NCBI GenBank assembly: GCA_963813895.1
Contig: CAWFAS010000001.1
Span: forward strand, 868,001 to 932,000
Length of the DNA: 64,000 bases
Reading direction: 5' to 3'
DNA from: DASZWJ01 sp963813895
GTDB lineage: Bacteria > Pseudomonadota > Gammaproteobacteria > JAURND01
The notes under the pieces: generated by a model
The model's input: the letters and a program-made list of their open reading frames with translations, nothing else
The model's database searches: none
What the model was told of the DNA's origin: nothing
Shown here: piece after piece, positions 60,784 to 64,000 of the stretch
Layout: the number at the start of each line of letters is the position of its first letter
Numbering within the stretch: the stretch's first letter is position 1
Position numbers and translations under genes: made by a program

Positions 60784-61221
60784 ATGAGCTTATGGAGCAC
60801 TCCCCTCGACTTAGCCACGGTCAATGCTCGTGGTAAAAATACTATGGCAGACCATCTGGGAATTGAGTTTACTGAAATCGGGGCAGATTATTTGGTTGCG
60901 CGTATGCCTGTTGACCCGCGCACCCGGCAACCGCTAGGCATAATGAATGGCGGTGCTTCCTGTGTGTTGGCGGAAACAGTAGGCAGTACGGCCGCTAATT
61001 ATTGTGTTGATAGTTCACGTTTTTACTGTGTCGGCTTGGATATTAATACCAACCATATCCGCTCAGCGCGTTCTGGATGGGTGACCGGCACAGCTAAGCC
61101 GTTTCATATGGGGAAAACGACTCAGGTTTGGGGTATAGAGATTGTCGATGAGCGTGGCAAATTAGTTTCCGTTACCCGCCTGACTTTGGCAGTCCTTAAG
61201 CGGCAAGCGGGCCTGGCATGA
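60784..61221 (+). CDS. Hotdog-fold acyl-CoA thioesterase (PaaI/YdiI-like)
   Basis: 145 residues, a single hotdog domain. The catalytic-Glu segment reads MNGGASCVLAETVGSTAAN (about 58-76), and the second conserved strand contains NTNHIRSARSG with AKPFHMGKTTQVWGIEI. This is closest to YdiI/MenI-like thioesterases, which hydrolyse aromatic or acyl-CoA. It overlaps the next gene by four bases (ATGA), so the two are translationally coupled. Confidence 0.87.
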   Translation: MSLWSTPLDLATVNARGKNTMADHLGIEFTEIGADYLVARMPVDPRTRQPLGIMNGGASCVLAETVGSTAANYCVDSSRFYCVGLDINTNHIRSARSGWVTGTAKPFHMGKTTQVWGIEIVDERGKLVSVTRLTLAVLKRQAGLA

Positions 61222-62729
61222 TTGCTACCTGGTTACTAGGTCAACCCCGCAAGCCAAGTAATGCTTTTTTCTGGACATTGCTGATTGTGGTTTCGACGTC
61301 ATTGCTGCTAATAAAAAATATCCTTTGGCCCACTGATTTTCAGTTCGTATATCGCGATACCAATTATCAATTATCAGCTGCCATTAATGCGCAGCTGTGT
61401 CATAGCCGTCATTTTATTGATCCGCAAATTGCTATTAATATACGCTCGGGAAAAGTCACGGATCATACTCCTCTATTTGATTTACCTAAATTTAATTTGA
61501 TGCCTTTAGACCAATACTGCGTGCAACATATTAAAGATATGCCCACCACAGTAAAGCTGGTAAAAAATCTAGACATAGCCGAAGGTTTGCCATTATATTG
61601 GCTTGATAAAGCGATGATTAGCACCTTTGGAAATATGACTTTTCTACAATTTGCTATTGCCATGCGTTTATTGCAGATAATGCTGATAGGGGTATTTACC
61701 TTTTATTTACTCAGCCTTGGGGTGCGCTGGCCTACGGTTTGGGTAGTCAACTTACTGGCGATTTTCAGCAACGTTAATCCCAATATCCAGGCATTAAATA
61801 TTCATGGGTTTGTGCTGCCTGGTATGTTAGCTATTGTCGCTATTTATGGCTTATTAATGCGTTATGGTTTATATCGACACTGGCGATACTCTATTCCACT
61901 TTTGGTGATTAGCTCTGCATTGGAATTGTGGTTATTTTATGGGCGCTCGTCACTGCTGTTTTCCTTGTTGGCAATAAACTTCGCCTATTTATTTTATGTG
62001 CTCAAGGAAAGCGCAACTAAATTTAAAGGCTGTTTAATTTTTCTTGTAGTAAAAATATTAACCATTAGTTGCTTATGCTATTTAGTGGCTGTGGAGCTAG
62101 GTCCTATATCTCTGACTAGAACTCACCCTGTCATTCACTCGGTAGTACTGGGTTTGGCAACCCCTAAAAATGCCCTTTCCGAACGAGAAAAAATTATTTG
62201 GAATGATTTTGTCGGCTTAAAAATCGCGCAGCGGATTGATCCGCGGATAGATACACTGTATACGACGGCTTATAACTCAGCTTTACTTAGTTATTATTCC
62301 TCATTATGGAAAAATAATACCCAAGAAATGTTGCGGGTTTACTATTTGAAATTTTATTACGTGACGCAATATATTATTAAAGGGCTGGCCCAGAATACTA
62401 CACGTTACTACTCCATTAACTTAACAGGGTTACTTTACCCATTTACGTTGCTAAACGGATTCATAGCGTTGTTTTTGATGTTGAGTGCGTCTGTTTATTT
62501 TGCGTATAAATTTGTTCTGCAGCGCTGCGGTATTATGTATATGCTATTTTCAGTGACGCTGCTGGCATTTTTGAACTTGGCGGAAAATGCATTGGTGAGT
62601 TCGGTGTTTAGTGTGCGTTTTCAAACTATTTTTATATTTGGGTTTTTAGTCTGGGTGTATATTTTTTGGGGAAGTGTAATCTATGGGGGGGTGTTGTTGT
62701 TAAGAAAAAAATTTGTTAAAGGGGTTTAA
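61218..62729 (+). CDS. Uncharacterised polytopic membrane protein
   Basis: 503 residues with roughly nine to ten hydrophobic helices: one at about 19-36, then several between 140 and 300, and three near 410-500. A long periplasmic-type loop follows helix 1 (residues 37-140), containing DTNYQLSAAINAQLC and DIAEGLPLYWLD. The layout recalls GT-C glycosyltransferases and oligosaccharide ligases, but I cannot identify catalytic residues. Its ATG overlaps the thioesterase stop. Confidence 0.6.
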   Translation: MIATWLLGQPRKPSNAFFWTLLIVVSTSLLLIKNILWPTDFQFVYRDTNYQLSAAINAQLCHSRHFIDPQIAINIRSGKVTDHTPLFDLPKFNLMPLDQYCVQHIKDMPTTVKLVKNLDIAEGLPLYWLDKAMISTFGNMTFLQFAIAMRLLQIMLIGVFTFYLLSLGVRWPTVWVVNLLAIFSNVNPNIQALNIHGFVLPGMLAIVAIYGLLMRYGLYRHWRYSIPLLVISSALELWLFYGRSSLLFSLLAINFAYLFYVLKESATKFKGCLIFLVVKILTISCLCYLVAVELGPISLTRTHPVIHSVVLGLATPKNALSEREKIIWNDFVGLKIAQRIDPRIDTLYTTAYNSALLSYYSSLWKNNTQEMLRVYYLKFYYVTQYIIKGLAQNTTRYYSINLTGLLYPFTLLNGFIALFLMLSASVYFAYKFVLQRCGIMYMLFSVTLLAFLNLAENALVSSVFSVRFQTIFIFGFLVWVYIFWGSVIYGGVLLLRKKFVKGV

Positions 62730-62774
62730 TTGCAGGATAGGTGGTTTCAGCCTTCGGCAACCCCTCTCACAATT

Positions 62775-63278
62775 CTATTCATAATAAACCAGCATCATTG
62801 CCAGCACTTGTAAGATAACCAGAGCATAAATCGCAGCCAATAAATCATCTAACACTATCCCTAACCCCCCTGTTACTTTGCGATCAATCCAGCGGATCGG
62901 CCAGGGTTTCCAGATATCAAACAACCGAAATAACAAAAAGCCTACGATGATCCAGAAGAGCCCTATGGGCGCACCCAACATGGTGAGTAGATATCCCACA
63001 ATTTCATCGCTAACCATCCCCGGATGATCATGCACCCCAAGATCTTTAGATGCAATATCACAGACAACTATTGCGCCGATGATAAATAGTACGGTTAAGG
63101 TGATATACCATATCAGAGGTAGATTCATCATTAACATATAAAGCGGAATAGCCGCTAAGGTGCCGAAGGTGCCCGGAGCTACAGGTATAACACCGACGCC
63201 GAAACCAAAAGCAATAAAATGTATGGGATTTCGCCAAATGCTGCGAATGCTACTGGCTGGTGGATAAGTATGTTTCAT
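62775..63278 (-). CDS. pgpA: Phosphatidylglycerophosphatase A
   Basis: 167 residues, normal length. The motif GFGVGVIPVAPGTFGTLAAI (about 26-45) and the acidic cluster DDLLAAIYA near the C terminus, which supplies metal and catalytic residues, identify PgpA. It dephosphorylates phosphatidylglycerophosphate to phosphatidylglycerol at the inner membrane. It follows thiL on the same strand, as in E. coli (thiL-pgpA), with 78 bases between them. Confidence 0.94.
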   Translation of the reverse strand: MKHTYPPASSIRSIWRNPIHFIAFGFGVGVIPVAPGTFGTLAAIPLYMLMMNLPLIWYITLTVLFIIGAIVVCDIASKDLGVHDHPGMVSDEIVGYLLTMLGAPIGLFWIIVGFLLFRLFDIWKPWPIRWIDRKVTGGLGIVLDDLLAAIYALVILQVLAMMLVYYE

Positions 63279-63356
63279 GAAGATATGCCTTAATAAGGGT
63301 CTCAGCTATTTTTAGCAAAAAGGAATTTTAAGCGTTTATACCTTAAAATGAAAGCA

Positions 63357-64000
63357 TTAAAAATGCTCATATCCCCTATGCTGCAAGTTAAAAACTTGTC
63401 CACCTGCATCTTTTATCTCTAAGCCAGGAGCACCTTCAATAACGCCAATTCGTTGACAATTGCAGCACAACCTCTCGCACAAGTTACTAATGGCTAAGCG
63501 CTTATCCGGCGCAGCAGTGAAACATAATTCATAGTCGTCGCCGCCACTTAACGCCAGTTCCCAGGCGGTAGTTGAGGGTAGCGTTAATAAAGTGAATGAG
63601 AGTGGCAGGTTTTCTGCAATAATCACTGCGCCTACCTGACTTTGTTTAAGAATATGTCCTAGGTCGGCGGCTAGCCCGTCTGAAATATCAATGCAAGCGC
63701 TGGCGATATTCCTTAAGGCCAATCCTACTGCTATCCGAGGGGTTGGGTATTCCAAGCGGTATATCACTTCCATTTGCAATCTGTGCGGCAAAGCGGACTG
63801 CTTTTTTAGACAGCGCAGTCCCAATGCAGCATCTCCCAAATGTCCGGTTACATAAATATCATCACCCGGTTTAGCGCCGTTTCGCTGTAGCGCTTTGCCT
63901 GGCGCTACAAAACCAGTGACATGGGTGGTTATGCTAAGAGGGCCGGCGCTAGTATTTCCCCCGACTAGTTGTAGCTGATAATCGTCAAGTAAGCGGAAAA
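63357..64000 (-). CDS. thiL: Thiamine-monophosphate kinase (3' part, truncated by the window edge)
   Basis: About 214 codons are present; the N-terminal third lies beyond position 64000. The visible part begins in the conserved LVGGNTSAGPLSIT segment, followed by KPGDDIYVTGHLGDAALGL, ACIDISDGLAADLGHIL (the central ATP/Mg site) and LSGGDDYELCFTA. ThiL phosphorylates thiamine monophosphate to the diphosphate. It is upstream of pgpA in the usual order. Confidence 0.93.
   Translation of the reverse strand, partial: FRLLDDYQLQLVGGNTSAGPLSITTHVTGFVAPGKALQRNGAKPGDDIYVTGHLGDAALGLRCLKKQSALPHRLQMEVIYRLEYPTPRIAVGLALRNIASACIDISDGLAADLGHILKQSQVGAVIIAENLPLSFTLLTLPSTTAWELALSGGDDYELCFTAAPDKRLAISNLCERLCCNCQRIGVIEGAPGLEIKDAGGQVFNLQHRGYEHF

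Overview
The window looks like chromosomal DNA of a gammaproteobacterium, most likely an intracellular or host-associated member of the Legionellales (Coxiella/Legionella side). This is inferred from four things: a caa3-type oxidase operon with a c5-type multihaem cytochrome beside it; the mnmG-rsmG-parA-parB cluster; a fadE-thiolase-fadJ beta-oxidation block; and several orphan proteins that look like Dot/Icm effectors (an F-box-like motif with a C-terminal E-block, long proteins unlike anything I recognise, a Sel1-repeat fragment). No database search was possible.

Layout. 0-1.4 kb: DUF190 and crcB (fluoride exporter) plus an RMD1/DUF155 protein, all on the minus strand. 1.8-8.0 kb: tetrahaem cytochrome c, coxB, coxA, ctaG/cox11 and coxC, the terminal oxidase. 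8.0-13.5 kb (minus): mtnN, a probable 1.5 kb insertion (Sel1-like protein, frameshifted methyltransferase) between 49-bp direct repeats, a membrane protein, a CNNM/CBS transporter and an unrecognised coiled-coil protein. 13.7-21.3 kb: leucyl aminopeptidase, then fadE, thiolase and fadJ. 21.5-29.4 kb: an accessory island of orphan proteins, an Rpn/DUF4351 nuclease, a methyltransferase relic and a 942-residue protein with an embedded CCA-adding/poly(A) polymerase-like domain. 29.5-40.7 kb: purT facing away from an IlvD/Edd dehydratase, two MFS transporters, waaF, a zinc-finger protein, a beta-barrel OMP, msrC, lolA and rarA. 40.7-45.5 kb (minus): mnmG, rsmG, parA, parB. 45.9-50 kb: mmsA and mmsB (valine degradation), separated by an F-box-like orphan and a vapBC toxin-antitoxin pair. 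50.4-58.1 kb: clpB behind a sigma32-type promoter, a sodium/solute symporter, tatD, glpK. 58.7-64 kb: a Cys-rich lipoprotein candidate, a Bcr-type MFS pump, a hotdog thioesterase with a membrane protein, pgpA and thiL (truncated by the window edge).

The most striking non-gene feature is a dense set of long inverted-repeat elements in intergenic regions. At least eight families are visible, called PE-A to PE-H below; some are nested inside others and some supply the stop codons of neighbouring genes. In the families with several copies the two arms of each copy are perfectly or nearly matched even where copies differ from one another, so the arms change together. No rRNA, tRNA, CRISPR array or intact insertion sequence was recognised.
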